Positions 8,413 through 18,173 are shown, numbered from the stretch's first letter. The stretch: DNA of 64,000 bases from Verrucomicrobiaceae bacterium (GCA_027489965.1 JAIXZA010000095.1:1-64000); one strand, 5' to 3'. Notes: generated by a model not told the origin, from the letters alone. Translations and numbers: made by a program.

Positions 8413-10793
8413 CGCCGCAGGCGGGCGCTGTTCACAGCAAGAACGCCGGCCCCGAGAAGGTCGATTTGAAGTTCAAGCTCCCACCTCCCGCGCCGCTTTC
8501 GCCAGAGGAGGCGATGAAGACGTTTCAGGTGGAAAAAGGCTTCCGCATCGAGTTGGTGGCGAGTGAGCCGATGATCGAGTCGCCGGTGGCGATGAGTTTT
8601 GATGATCAGGGGAGGCTGTATGTTTGCGAGATGCGCGGCTACATGCACGATCTGGCCGGCAGCACGGAGAAAGAGCCGACGGGACGTGTTTCACTGCTCG
8701 AAGACACGGATGGTGACGGACGCATGGACAAGGCGACGGCGTTTCTCGACAAGGTCGTGATGCCGCGGGCGGTGATGGCGGTGAATGGTGGCGCGTTGAT
8801 CGCAGTTCCGCCGCAGTTGCTCTTCTGTAAAGACACGGACGGCGATGGCGTGGCAGATGTGAAGGAGATTGTTGCGACAGACTTCGGCTCCTTCGGTGGA
8901 CAGCCGGAGCACATGGCGAACTCGCCGCTGTGGGCGATGGACAACTCGATTTGGAGTGCCGGATACAGCTCACGCCTGAAACTGCGCAGCGGCGTGTGGC
9001 AGAAGGACGTGGGCCTCGGTCGCGGGCAGTGGGGACTTTGCCAGGACGACCACGGGCGGCTCTACTTCAACTACAACTCCGACATGCTGCGTGCCGATTT
9101 GCTGCCGACGGAGGCTTTTGCGCGGAATCCGCTGCTGCGCAATGCCACCAGCATCAATACCAAGCTCGCCGCCGATCAGTCACTCTACCCCGCGCATCCC
9201 ACGCCGGGCGTGAATCGCGGCTATGATACGAAAACATTGAGTGCCGACGGTCGATTGACCCGACCCACAGGTACCTGTGGAGCGCTCATTTATCGCGGCG
9301 ATGCGTTTCCGGTCGCGTATCGTGGCAATGCCTTCGTGCCCGAGCCTGCAGCGAATTTGGTGAAGCGTTTCACGATGAGCGAGGTCGATGGTCTCGTGAA
9401 GGCCACGAACACGGCCAAAGGCAGCGAATTCCTCACCTCCACTGACGAGCGCTTCCGCCCGGTGAATGCCTGCAACGGTCCCGATGGCGCGCTTTACGTC
9501 GTGGACATGTATCGCGGCATCATCCAGCACCAGAGCTTCCTCACGCACTACCTCATCGCAAACATCCAGGCGCGGAAACTCGAGCAGCCCTTCAACATGG
9601 GCCGCATCTGGCGAATCGTGCCGGAAGGCAGCACGGCGAAGCCTGTGAAGGTCACGAAAGACGCGAAACTCCTCACGCATGCCAACGGCTGGGTGCGTGA
9701 TACCGCGCAGCGACTCATCGTTGAGTCCGCCGATGCCTCCGCGGTGCCCGCTTTGAAGGAGTTGCTGCAAAACGAAAGCCCCATCGCCCGCGAGCATGCG
9801 CTGTGGACACTCGACGGCCTCGCCGCCATCACGCCCGACCTCGTGAAGACCGCTCTCACCGACCCAAGCGAGCACGTCCGCGCCGCTGCGGCGCGCGTGG
9901 CACCTCGCGACTACGTCTTCAACCTCGCCGCTGAAAAGCATCCGCTCGTGCTAGCCAACCTCGCGATCAAAACGATCAACGAGGCCGCTTTGGCCCCGCT
10001 GCTCGTCACGCACGGCAAAAACGCCCTCATTCGGGAAGCAGCGCTCACCGGCCTGCGCGGCAAAGAGGCCGCTTTTGCCAAAACACTCGCCCAAACGCCC
10101 TCGGATGGCTCCAAGGCCGTCATCGGCGCTTTGGCCGAATTGATCGCCCTCGCCGGAAAAGCCGGTCCCATCGCCGACATGCTCGAACTCGCCGCCAACT
10201 CGCCCGAAAACCGCGACACCATTCTTAAAGGCCTCGCCAAGACCGACAGCAAATCGAAGACCGTGAAGCTGGTGTGGCTAGACAAAGAGCCAGAGCATTT
10301 GAAGCAGCTCAAACTGGCTTCCAGCCTCGCGAATCGACTCGTCTGGCCCGGCAAACCCGGCGCACCGGCCCCGCCCGTCATCAAACCGCTCACCGAGACT
10401 CAGACCGCGCTCTTTGAAAAAGGCAAAACGATCTACGCTACGCTCTGCGCCGCCTGCCACCAGCCGCACGGCTTCGGTCTCGACGGCCTCGCGCCGCCGC
10501 TCGTCGATAGTGAGTGGGTCCTCGGTAAGTCCGAGGTACTCGCCCGCATTGGCATGCACGGCCTCGCCGGCCCCGTGAAAGTCAGCGGCCGCTCCTACAA
10601 CCTCGCCATGCCCCCGCTGCCCCAACTCACCGACGAAGACATCGCCGGCGTCCTCACCTACATCCGTCGCGAATGGGAACACACCGCTGGAGCCGTGGAA
10701 ACGAAAACCGTCACCGCCATCCGCGAGCAGGAAAAAAGCCGCATGATGATGTGGACGGAGACGGAGTTGAAAAATCTTGGGAAGAAGAAGTGA
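8343..10793 (+). CDS. TIGR02604-type putative membrane-bound dehydrogenase with C-terminal cytochrome c
   Basis: 816 aa from the ATG at 8343, chosen because it opens a signal peptide (MTKLLRASRFVIYSSFLI...); the longer frame reads into the F repeat. Residues ~45-420 look like the PVC 'membrane-bound dehydrogenase' beta-propeller (GYMHDLAG, EDTDGDGRMD, KDTDGDGVAD, CNGPDGALYVVDMYRG). A HEAT-like helical stretch follows (~450-640), then a cytochrome c domain with LCAACHQPHG (C702, C705, H706). The family is thought to oxidise sugars or similar compounds and pass electrons to its heme; the substrate is unknown. The middle of the signal peptide is encoded by a family F repeat. Confidence 0.87.
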   Translation: MTKLLRASRFVIYSSFLILVSSFPPQAGAVHSKNAGPEKVDLKFKLPPPAPLSPEEAMKTFQVEKGFRIELVASEPMIESPVAMSFDDQGRLYVCEMRGYMHDLAGSTEKEPTGRVSLLEDTDGDGRMDKATAFLDKVVMPRAVMAVNGGALIAVPPQLLFCKDTDGDGVADVKEIVATDFGSFGGQPEHMANSPLWAMDNSIWSAGYSSRLKLRSGVWQKDVGLGRGQWGLCQDDHGRLYFNYNSDMLRADLLPTEAFARNPLLRNATSINTKLAADQSLYPAHPTPGVNRGYDTKTLSADGRLTRPTGTCGALIYRGDAFPVAYRGNAFVPEPAANLVKRFTMSEVDGLVKATNTAKGSEFLTSTDERFRPVNACNGPDGALYVVDMYRGIIQHQSFLTHYLIANIQARKLEQPFNMGRIWRIVPEGSTAKPVKVTKDAKLLTHANGWVRDTAQRLIVESADASAVPALKELLQNESPIAREHALWTLDGLAAITPDLVKTALTDPSEHVRAAAARVAPRDYVFNLAAEKHPLVLANLAIKTINEAALAPLLVTHGKNALIREAALTGLRGKEAAFAKTLAQTPSDGSKAVIGALAELIALAGKAGPIADMLELAANSPENRDTILKGLAKTDSKSKTVKLVWLDKEPEHLKQLKLASSLANRLVWPGKPGAPAPPVIKPLTETQTALFEKGKTIYATLCAACHQPHGFGLDGLAPPLVDSEWVLGKSEVLARIGMHGLAGPVKVSGRSYNLAMPPLPQLTDEDIAGVLTYIRREWEHTAGAVETKTVTAIREQEKSRMMMWTETELKNLGKKK

Positions 10794-10813
10794 TTTTGTT
10801 TAACCTCTCTTTC

Positions 10814-13800
10814 ATGAATGGATTCAAACCAATATGCGCTGTATTTGCATATAAAAATTGGAGGGTAAAAGGTTTCAAACTTTTATTTAGAACCTTGTAC
10901 CAACCAAAAACGATCCTTATGGCCTTGGGTCTGCTTTCTTACACAGCATCAGCTCAAGAACCTCAAGCCACACTCGACGCGAAACATCGTGCCTTTTTCA
11001 AAGACAACTGCCTGAGCTGTCACAACGCCGAGAAGCAGAAGGGGAAGGTTCGGCTCGATGACATCGCGTTCAGCGTGGACTCGGTGGAGAAGGCGGATCT
11101 ATGGCAAAAGGTGCTGAACTCGATCAACTCGGGCGACATGCCGCCGGAGGATGAAAAGCAGCCGGATGCGGCGACGAAGACGGATTTTCTCGATGACCTC
11201 TCGCGCATGCTTGTCACGGCGCGGGCGGTGCTGAGTGACAGCGGCGGGAAGATCACGATGCGTCGGCTTAATCGGCGTGAATACAAGAACACGATCCGCG
11301 ATCTGCTCGGCGTGGACTTGCGTGTGAACGAACTTCCTGCCGATGGTGGCGCGGGCACCTTTGATACCGTTGGTTCGTCCCTCTTCATGTCGTCGGACCA
11401 GTTCGAGCAATACCTCGCACTCGGGCGTCAGGCGCTGGATGAGCACTTCGCGCGATTCATTGCGCCCACTCCGACCAAGCCGCGCTTGATGCATGTGGAG
11501 GTGGAGGATAGGAATGCGCGCATCGCGGTATCGCTGAAGGAGCGCACGGATGCGCATGAGCGCTACGAGAAGTGGACGGTAGCGGTGAATGCAGCAGCGG
11601 CGAGGCCTGAGAATGCAGATGTCGTCGCGCAGATCCGCGCGGAGAAGAAGGGCAATGCGACGCATCTCTTCTTCGCGTGGCAGAAGATCCAAGGCGCGCC
11701 TTCACCCGCCGACTTCGGCTTCACCGATGCGGTGCATGCGGACGAGCAGGGTCGGCGGAACTGGGTTCATTCCGTGCCGCAGCAGCGCGCTTATCTGGCG
11801 CATCCAGCGGCGAAGACGGGCAGCTTCCTGACCATCGAGGATGTGTTCGCGAATCCGTATCAACCCTTCCGCATCCCTGGGAACTGGCCTGCGGGCGATT
11901 ACGTCGTGCGGGTGCGCATCGCCGCCACGAGCAACACGCCCAAGGAGCGGCACTTCGTCGAGTTTGGCTCGCAGCATGACACCGGCGTGCGTGCGGTGAC
12001 GAGCAGCCATCAGGTCACCGGCACGATGGAGAAGCCGCAGGTGATCGAGATTCCGCTGAAGTTCTCGCCCGTGAACGGCCACGGCTTTTTCTTCCAGGAG
12101 AAGGGTAGCTATGAGTCTGAGGAGGTCGCTCATCGCCTTTTTGCTGAAGCAAAGAAACGCAACGGCATCGGGCCGGAGTTCGCGCTGTGGATTGATTGGA
12201 TCGAGGTGGCGACTGCAGTCAAGCCCATCGCCAAGACCATCAAACAACGTCGCGAGGTCGAGTTGCATGCGAACGCGATGGTTGGCGGCACTTACAAGGG
12301 CTACTTCAAAGGCGGCTACGAGGCAGCGAAGAAGTTCATGGAGACTAAGCAGCCGCAGAAGGGCATTCCAGACGAGCAGGAGGCGAAGTTTCGCATCCGT
12401 GGCTTTGAGCAGCAGGGGCCGACTTTTGAGCGTTACTTGAACGATCCGCTCACCAAGACCGGCGCGTATTTGACGATCTACAACGTCCACAAGGAAGAGG
12501 TCATCACGCTGCCGCCGGATCAGCCCTCCGGCTGGCTCAAAACCAAGCACGAGGTCGAAAAAGCGGAGTCGGGCGATTACCTTCTGCGCTTCCGCATCGG
12601 AGCGGTGAAGGGCACGCCAAAGGAGCGGCACTTCGTCGCGCTCGGCAGTCGCAAAGCGGGCGATGAAGACTTCACGTTGATGCAGACCTTCCAGATCAGC
12701 GGCACCACCGACGCGCCGCAGATCATCGAGGTGCCGGTGAGCCTCGCCGCCGATGGACCGCGCACCTTTCTGCTGCGCGAGAAGCGGGATGTGAAGCTCG
12801 ATCACGAACTCTTCACCACCGCGCAGAAAGCCACCGGCGTGGGACCGCCATCGGCGTTGTGGATCGACTGGGTGGAGTGGGAAGGCCCACTCGTGAAGCA
12901 AGCGTCCCTCGCCAAAGTCGAGCGCATCGAGCCGGAGAAACGCCGCGCCGATGTCGAGCGCGGTCATTTGCGCTTCCAATACCTCAACGAGCAATACGCC
13001 AAGTGGAAGGACGCAGGCGGCGATGAGAAGCGGCTGAAGGAGTTCGACTTCACCGACAAATCCCACGCCGAGTTCGCCAAGGTCGTGTGGGACAGCAACA
13101 ACCGCTGGTTCCAGCAATACCTCGACCGTCCGCTCTCGAAGACCGGCCTCTATCTCGACAACACCGTCCAGGAAACCAGCGAGCACGCCATCGACCTGCC
13201 TGCCGACCTCGCCACCGGCGACTACGTCATGCGTGTGAAGATCGGTCGCGTGCCCGACATGCCAACGGAGCGTGCCTTTCTCTCCTTCGTGGAAGCCAGC
13301 CCCATCGACAAAGACGACCGCACCTTCCTCGCGAACAAACAAATCACCGCCACGCTCGACCAGCCCGAGATCATCGAGCTGCCCTTCCAAATCCGCCCCG
13401 GCGGTCCACGCAAGTTCATCCTTATGGAAAAGCGTCCGCTGAAAAAAGAAGCCATCAGCCTACCGGGACGCACGCGCCAGATCACCGACGCCAAACAACG
13501 CGATCCCGTGCTCTGGATCGACTGGATCGAGTGGCAAGGACCGCTGAACAAGGCCGAAGTCGGTTCGCAGGTGAAACCTGTGATCGCTGCTGGTGAAACG
13601 AATCCACGCACCGTGCTCCAAACCTTCGCCGAACGAGCTTTTCGCGGCAAACAGCCTTCCGCCGCCTTTTTGGACAAACTCACCACTCTGTATGATGTGC
13701 GCCGCAAATCAGGCGATGCGCACGAAACAGCCCTCAAAGAGCCACTGAGCGTGATTCTGGCGTCACCTGGGTTCTTGTATCTTCAAGAAAGTGGCTTGAG

Positions 13801-14854
13801 CTTTAGCTCAAGTGAGAAGGAAGATCTTGGGCTAAAGTCCAAGCCTCTTTCTCAGCCCGAACTCGCTTCCCGACTGTCCTACTTCCTCTGGAGCGCACCA
13901 CCCGACGACGCTTTGCTCAGAGCCGACCTCACCAAGCCAGACATCCTCGCCCGCGAAGTGGATCGCCTCATTGCCAGCCCGAAGGCCGACGAGTTCGTCA
14001 GTGGCTTCGTGCATCAATGGCTCGGCATGGACCGGCTGGACTTCTTCCAGTTCGATACCAAGCAGTTCCGCGACTTCGACGAAAGCGCCAAGGCCGCCGC
14101 GCGTCGCGAAGTGTATGAGACCTTCGCCCACCTGCTGCGCAACAACGGCAGCCTCACGAAACTGCTCAAGAGCGACGAAATCCACGTCAACGGCCTGCTC
14201 GCCACCTACTACGGCATCGAAGGCATCAGCGGCGATGCGTTTCAAAAGGTCAAACTCCCCGCCAACTCCCCACGCGGCGGCCTGCTCGGCATGGCCGCCA
14301 TCCTCGCCATGGGCAGCAACGGCGAGCGCACCAGTCCCGTCGAGCGCGGCGCCTGGGTGCTGCGCAAACTCCTCCACAATCCACCTCCGCCCGCCCCGCC
14401 GAACGTCCCGCAGCTCGACCGCCTCGCCGGCAAACCCATCAGCCCGCGCGAACGTCTCCTCGCCCATCAAGAAGAGCCGCAGTGCCTCCAGTGCCATCGC
14501 AAGATAGACCCCATCGGCTTCGGTCTCGAAAACTTCAACGCCGCCGGCAAATGGCGTGAGGTCGATCATGACTCCAAAACCAAAAAAGACTGGCCTATCG
14601 ACCCAGCCGGCCAATTCCACCACGGCCCCACCTTCCAAACCTACTTCGACCTCCGCGACCAAATCGCCGCGAAAAGCGAGGACTTCGCGCGAGGCTTTAC
14701 CGAGGCTCTCATCGAGTATGCGCTTGGCAGGCCGTATGGCTTCACGGATGCGGCGCTCGCGGATGACATCGTCAAAAGCGCCAAAGCGAAGGATTTTGCG
14801 ATGAAGGAGTTTTTTATCGCACTGGCTTTCAGCAAAGAATTTTACAGGAAATAA
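10814..14854 (+). CDS. Large DUF1592-type protein with three tandem beta modules and two CxxCH motifs
   Basis: 1346 aa from the ATG at 10814. The start is uncertain: TTG 10895 or ATG 10919 would give a shorter signal peptide ending in SYTASAQ, and the AT-rich DNA at 10830-10920 looks more like a promoter than coding sequence. Order: NCLSCHN heme motif, DUF1587-like (MRRLNRREYKNTIRDLLG), three copies of the beta-rich module that its paralogue at 580 has once (GDYVVRVRIA, GDYLLRFRIG, GDYVMRVKIG, each ending LWIDW[IV]E), DUF1595-like, DUF1592-like, DUF1588-like with QCLQCH, and DUF1585-like (EYALGRPYGF). A family A repeat encodes a linker before the DUF1592-like domain. It is followed 32 bp later by its DUF1552 partner. 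Confidence 0.88.
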   Translation: MNGFKPICAVFAYKNWRVKGFKLLFRTLYQPKTILMALGLLSYTASAQEPQATLDAKHRAFFKDNCLSCHNAEKQKGKVRLDDIAFSVDSVEKADLWQKVLNSINSGDMPPEDEKQPDAATKTDFLDDLSRMLVTARAVLSDSGGKITMRRLNRREYKNTIRDLLGVDLRVNELPADGGAGTFDTVGSSLFMSSDQFEQYLALGRQALDEHFARFIAPTPTKPRLMHVEVEDRNARIAVSLKERTDAHERYEKWTVAVNAAAARPENADVVAQIRAEKKGNATHLFFAWQKIQGAPSPADFGFTDAVHADEQGRRNWVHSVPQQRAYLAHPAAKTGSFLTIEDVFANPYQPFRIPGNWPAGDYVVRVRIAATSNTPKERHFVEFGSQHDTGVRAVTSSHQVTGTMEKPQVIEIPLKFSPVNGHGFFFQEKGSYESEEVAHRLFAEAKKRNGIGPEFALWIDWIEVATAVKPIAKTIKQRREVELHANAMVGGTYKGYFKGGYEAAKKFMETKQPQKGIPDEQEAKFRIRGFEQQGPTFERYLNDPLTKTGAYLTIYNVHKEEVITLPPDQPSGWLKTKHEVEKAESGDYLLRFRIGAVKGTPKERHFVALGSRKAGDEDFTLMQTFQISGTTDAPQIIEVPVSLAADGPRTFLLREKRDVKLDHELFTTAQKATGVGPPSALWIDWVEWEGPLVKQASLAKVERIEPEKRRADVERGHLRFQYLNEQYAKWKDAGGDEKRLKEFDFTDKSHAEFAKVVWDSNNRWFQQYLDRPLSKTGLYLDNTVQETSEHAIDLPADLATGDYVMRVKIGRVPDMPTERAFLSFVEASPIDKDDRTFLANKQITATLDQPEIIELPFQIRPGGPRKFILMEKRPLKKEAISLPGRTRQITDAKQRDPVLWIDWIEWQGPLNKAEVGSQVKPVIAAGETNPRTVLQTFAERAFRGKQPSAAFLDKLTTLYDVRRKSGDAHETALKEPLSVILASPGFLYLQESGLSFSSSEKEDLGLKSKPLSQPELASRLSYFLWSAPPDDALLRADLTKPDILAREVDRLIASPKADEFVSGFVHQWLGMDRLDFFQFDTKQFRDFDESAKAAARREVYETFAHLLRNNGSLTKLLKSDEIHVNGLLATYYGIEGISGDAFQKVKLPANSPRGGLLGMAAILAMGSNGERTSPVERGAWVLRKLLHNPPPPAPPNVPQLDRLAGKPISPRERLLAHQEEPQCLQCHRKIDPIGFGLENFNAAGKWREVDHDSKTKKDWPIDPAGQFHHGPTFQTYFDLRDQIAAKSEDFARGFTEALIEYALGRPYGFTDAALADDIVKSAKAKDFAMKEFFIALAFSKEFYRK
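13786..13852. repeat. Family A double hairpin inside the DUF1592 gene
   Basis: The arms 13786-13812 (AGAAAGTGGCTTGAGC...) and 13826-13852 are inverted copies, 23 of 27 matching. Each arm also contains its own small hairpin (CTTGAG-CTTTAG-CTCAAG and CTTGGG-CTAAAG-TCCAAG). It is read in frame as roughly SGLSFSSSEKEDLGLKSKPL, between the DUF1595-like and DUF1592-like domains. Confidence 0.8.
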
Positions 14855-14886
14855 TCACTCGAACGACGTTCAACTCTCTTCGTCCC

Positions 14887-16173
14887 ATGAAAACTCGCCG
14901 TCACTTTCTCCAGTCCAGCTCCTCACTCATTGCTTTGCCCGCTTTGGAGTCGCTGGGCTTTCGTCGATTCGCTTCCGCAGCGACTCCAGTGGCACCGCCG
15001 AAGCGGCTGGTGTTCCTCGGCTTCGGCTGGGGGATCACGACGGAGACTTGGTTTCCAGACATCAAGCAGACGGGGAAGGATTACACGCTACCGGAGGGCT
15101 TGAAGCCGCTGGCGAGGCACAAGGCAGACTTCACAGTGGTGCAAGGGCTTTGGAACAAATACTCGAACGAAGGGCATTGGGGCAGCACGATGTGGCTCAC
15201 GGGCGCGAACCGCTTCGCGGAGCCGGGGCAGACGTTTCACAACAGCATCTCGGCGGATCAGGTGGCCGCGGCAAAGCTGGGCATGGAGACGCGGTTTGCC
15301 TCGCTCCAACTCAATGGTGGCGAGAACGCGGAGGCTTCGGGACATGGGCCGGGGCTTTCGATGGCTTGGGACGTGAGCGGCAAGCCCATTGGCGGTCACA
15401 AAGGTCCGGTGGAGGCGTTTCATCGGCTTTTTTCCAAGGACACGACGCCAATCGAGCAGCAGAAGGCGATGTTGGCGCAGAAGCGCAGTGTGCTCGACAC
15501 AGTGATGGAGAACGCGAAGGCGATGCAGCGTGGCCTTGGCAAAAACGACAAGGCCAAGCTCGACGAATACTTCCAGGGCATCCGCGACATCGAGACGCGT
15601 CTCGCGAAGGACGAGCAATGGATCGGCGTGCCGCAGCCGAAGGCACCGATCCCTCAGCCGCAAGAGGGCCTCGCAGGCAAAGAAGAGATCAAGATCATGT
15701 ATGACATCATCGTCGCTGCGATGCAGACGGACAGCACCCGCGTGCTGACCTACCGCCAGCCGGTGAGCACCTTGATGACAAGCATCGGCATCAAAGTGGC
15801 CCCGCATGACATGAGTCATTATCACAGCACCATGGGCGAGAAGTATGCGGCTTCACAGCAGCGCGACCTCGTGCAGAGCGAGTTGCTCGCTGGCCTGCTC
15901 GACAAGCTCAAAGCCACCAAGGAAGCCGATGGCAGCCGCCTCTTTGATCACGTCGCCCTCGCCTACGGCAGCAACATTCGCACCGAGCACAATCTCGACA
16001 ACTGCCCCACGTTGCTCACCGGCGGCGGTGCCGGTATCAAACTCGGGCACAATATCGTCGCGCCGAAAGACACACCCCTGTGCAACACCTGGCTTACCCT
16101 GCTCCACGGCATCGGCGTTAATGCCGAGCGGCATGGGGATAGCTCCGGCGTGCTGAAGGAGATCGTAGCCTGA
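14887..16173 (+). CDS. DUF1552 (HXXSHH) family secreted protein
   Basis: 428 aa, opening with MKTRRHFLQSSS (Tat-like). It aligns nearly end to end with 5299-6582, and its last ~190 residues with the fragment at 1-570. The family motif is HDMSHYH. It is the partner of the large DUF1592 gene 32 bp upstream. Function is unknown. Its stop ends the rightward block; the next gene converges 165 bp downstream, and no convincing terminator hairpin was seen in that gap. Confidence 0.9.
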   Translation: MKTRRHFLQSSSSLIALPALESLGFRRFASAATPVAPPKRLVFLGFGWGITTETWFPDIKQTGKDYTLPEGLKPLARHKADFTVVQGLWNKYSNEGHWGSTMWLTGANRFAEPGQTFHNSISADQVAAAKLGMETRFASLQLNGGENAEASGHGPGLSMAWDVSGKPIGGHKGPVEAFHRLFSKDTTPIEQQKAMLAQKRSVLDTVMENAKAMQRGLGKNDKAKLDEYFQGIRDIETRLAKDEQWIGVPQPKAPIPQPQEGLAGKEEIKIMYDIIVAAMQTDSTRVLTYRQPVSTLMTSIGIKVAPHDMSHYHSTMGEKYAASQQRDLVQSELLAGLLDKLKATKEADGSRLFDHVALAYGSNIRTEHNLDNCPTLLTGGGAGIKLGHNIVAPKDTPLCNTWLTLLHGIGVNAERHGDSSGVLKEIVA

Positions 16174-16338
16174 CAAAAACTTCGTCGATCGGACACGTTC
16201 TTTATCCAGTTCCAGCGGCTCGCTTGGAATCAGGATTTTGAAGATAGTGCCACACATCCACCTGCGGAGAGAGTCCGCCCATGAAGGGAATTGCTTTATG
16301 CTTGAGTCGGGAATGGAAGATCGTCAGCGTCCTTCCTG

Positions 16339-17052
16339 TCACCCATTTTGGGCTATCGCCAAGTTCCGCTTAAAGCCCTCGCGCACGAGAGATAGGTCGG
16401 AGTCCATCGCGAGCCAGTTTAGGCCGAGCGCTTTAATCTGCTCCTTGTCGTCCGCATGACGCACCAGGATGCCGCAGCCTTTACCCTGATCCTTTGCAGC
16501 TTTCACAACGGTGCTCAAACATTCGTCGTAGCTGCGTAGTGAGTTCCGCGCTTTCAAATCGTAGCTCAAATCCGCCGGGCCGATGAACAGGGCATCAATG
16601 CCTTCCACGGCAGCGATTTGAGAGGCGTTGGCAACTCCTTCTGCGGTCTCGATTTGGGCGAGGATGATCGGTTTGGGCATCTCACCAGAGGGAACTCTCA
16701 TGCCATAGCCATACGCCCGAACTGTGCGAGAAACACCGCGATGGCCTCGCGGCGGGTAATAAGCCGAATCCACACAATGCTGTGCTTCCGCCACGGTATT
16801 GACATGTGGGATCATGATACCATCCGCGCCCCAATCGAGCACACGGCTGATCAAATCGGGATGCGGAGCACTCACACGCACAATCCCCAGCGTCTGGCTA
16901 CCGCGCAGGGCACGCAGTTGATTCGGCAAAGCAGCTTCGGATTCGCAGCCGTGCTCCAAGTCGATGAGAACCCAGTCATAGCCACACTCGGCGGCCAGTT
17001 CCGTGACTGCGGGAGATCCGATGGAGAGAAATGTGCCGATGTGCGTTTTCAT
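16339..17052 (-). CDS. HpcH/HpaI-family aldolase
   Basis: 237 aa, full length for the family. HpaI-type class II aldolases cleave 2-keto-3-deoxy acids to pyruvate plus an aldehyde with a divalent metal. Seen: LIDLEHG (base H34), VRV (R59, keto-acid binding), ILAQIETAEGV (metal ligand E135) and FIGPADLS (metal ligand D161). The exact substrate (deoxyglucarate, hydroxyoxoheptanedioate or a related acid) cannot be read from sequence. No signal peptide, so cytosolic. The start overlaps the stop of the upstream phosphotransferase gene by 4 bp, implying coupled translation. It could act on sugar acids released by the neighbouring degradation loci. Confidence 0.88.
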   Translation of the reverse strand: MKTHIGTFLSIGSPAVTELAAECGYDWVLIDLEHGCESEAALPNQLRALRGSQTLGIVRVSAPHPDLISRVLDWGADGIMIPHVNTVAEAQHCVDSAYYPPRGHRGVSRTVRAYGYGMRVPSGEMPKPIILAQIETAEGVANASQIAAVEGIDALFIGPADLSYDLKARNSLRSYDECLSTVVKAAKDQGKGCGILVRHADDKEQIKALGLNWLAMDSDLSLVREGFKRNLAIAQNG

Positions 17053-18173
17053 GGTGAGAGAATGTCGAGGCCACTGCCCTTTCGCAAGCCTTGCAAAGCC
17101 AGCGCTAGACGTGATTGAGTCGTTTCACGCAAACTAGCCCCTGAGGAGCCGCTGCCGATGAGAAAGAAGCCATCGTCGCGATCAAAGTAACCCGCACCAA
17201 CGCGGATCACCGCCTTTACGATCATGTTCCGCAGTAGGTGCAGCCAGAAGCGGCGAAGATGATACTCGGGAAGGGCGCGGATGCTTTGATAGCCCACGAA
17301 GGCCCGCTGTAAAAAGGCCGCGTCATGAAAGCAGGCCAGCAGGGAGAGATCGTCCATTGGATCGCCACTGATGGCGTCGTCGAAGTCAATGAACGCGGAG
17401 ATTTGATCGCAGGTACCGAGGATGTTCCAGAGCGCGAGGTCTTTATGGACTAGGCAGCCTTGTGGGAGATCGAGCAAAACTCGATGACTGTCGATCTCCG
17501 CAGCAATTTCGGCACGTTGCGTGGAAGTGAGAAAGCCACGCGAAACAAGAAAGGCGAGATGCTCATCAAGACGAAGCTGGAAGTAGTCAAAGTAGCTGGA
17601 ATGTGGTCCGCACAGTCCTCTGTGCGGTTCGAGTGTCTCACGGCCCCCACGCCGCACAGAGGGCTGTGCGGACCACTCTAAGATACCAAATCCATCAAAC
17701 GTGATCGCTTGCCATTTCGCTACCGCCTGACCAATCTCAAACGCAATGCTCGGCACCTCCAGCATTCCTTGCTTGAACCAATGATTCAGATCGGGGGCTG
17801 GAATCCTCTCTAAGGCCTGCCAAGCAAACGAAACGCGACTCCTGGTGGCATCACAGCCAAACACCTGCGGTGTGACGACGCCTATATCACGCACGCGATC
17901 CAGACCAGCGGACTCCACGGCCAGGTGACCATCCATCTCAGGTCCATTCTCGACGCGCACGAACATGGCTTTGCCATCGATGTTGGCATTCCAAGTGAGA
18001 TGATTGCCCTGACCAACACCAGGTTTCATATCGACCTGCTTGGCATCAAAGTGACGCCGCAGCTCCTCATGAAGTTGATTCTCGATGTTCGCATCAGTAA
18101 CGCCACGCGACTGCGTGCCGTGAAACGCGGCCGGGCGGTCGCATTTCCAGTAGTAGACATTGCGTCGGCTCAT
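17049..18173 (-). CDS. APH-like phosphotransferase
   Basis: 374 aa. The C-terminal half carries the kinase signature LVHKDLALWN (H243, D245, N250) and the metal-binding block FIDFDDA (D263), as in the APH/choline-kinase superfamily. The N-terminal half has a weak ATP-binding region around residues 50-75. The small-molecule substrate is unknown; these folds phosphorylate sugars, amino alcohols or aminoglycosides. Residues ~167-192 are encoded by a palindromic repeat (17603-17676) inserted in frame. The gene overlaps both neighbours by 4 bp, forming a tight unit with the lipoprotein and the aldolase. Confidence 0.77.
   Translation of the reverse strand: MSRRNVYYWKCDRPAAFHGTQSRGVTDANIENQLHEELRRHFDAKQVDMKPGVGQGNHLTWNANIDGKAMFVRVENGPEMDGHLAVESAGLDRVRDIGVVTPQVFGCDATRSRVSFAWQALERIPAPDLNHWFKQGMLEVPSIAFEIGQAVAKWQAITFDGFGILEWSAQPSVRRGGRETLEPHRGLCGPHSSYFDYFQLRLDEHLAFLVSRGFLTSTQRAEIAAEIDSHRVLLDLPQGCLVHKDLALWNILGTCDQISAFIDFDDAISGDPMDDLSLLACFHDAAFLQRAFVGYQSIRALPEYHLRRFWLHLLRNMIVKAVIRVGAGYFDRDDGFFLIGSGSSGASLRETTQSRLALALQGLRKGSGLDILSP
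17603..17676. repeat. Family C double palindrome inside the phosphotransferase gene
   Basis: The 25-bp arms 17603-17627 and 17652-17676 are inverted copies with one mismatch. Each arm is itself a hairpin, CCGCACAG-TCCT-CTGTGCGG and CCGCACAG-AGGG-CTGTGCGG on the + strand. The 24-bp spacer is C-rich on one side. All 74 bp are read without a stop on the minus strand, giving about 26 residues (around SAQPSVRRGG and EPHRGLCGPH). No clear target duplication is visible at the edges. Confidence 0.88.

Noticed and set aside
11702..13390. Long open frame (562 codons) antisense to the large DUF1592 gene
   Set aside because: It is fully antisense to a well-supported gene; high GC and codon bias create such shadows. 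Its translation shows no family motif.
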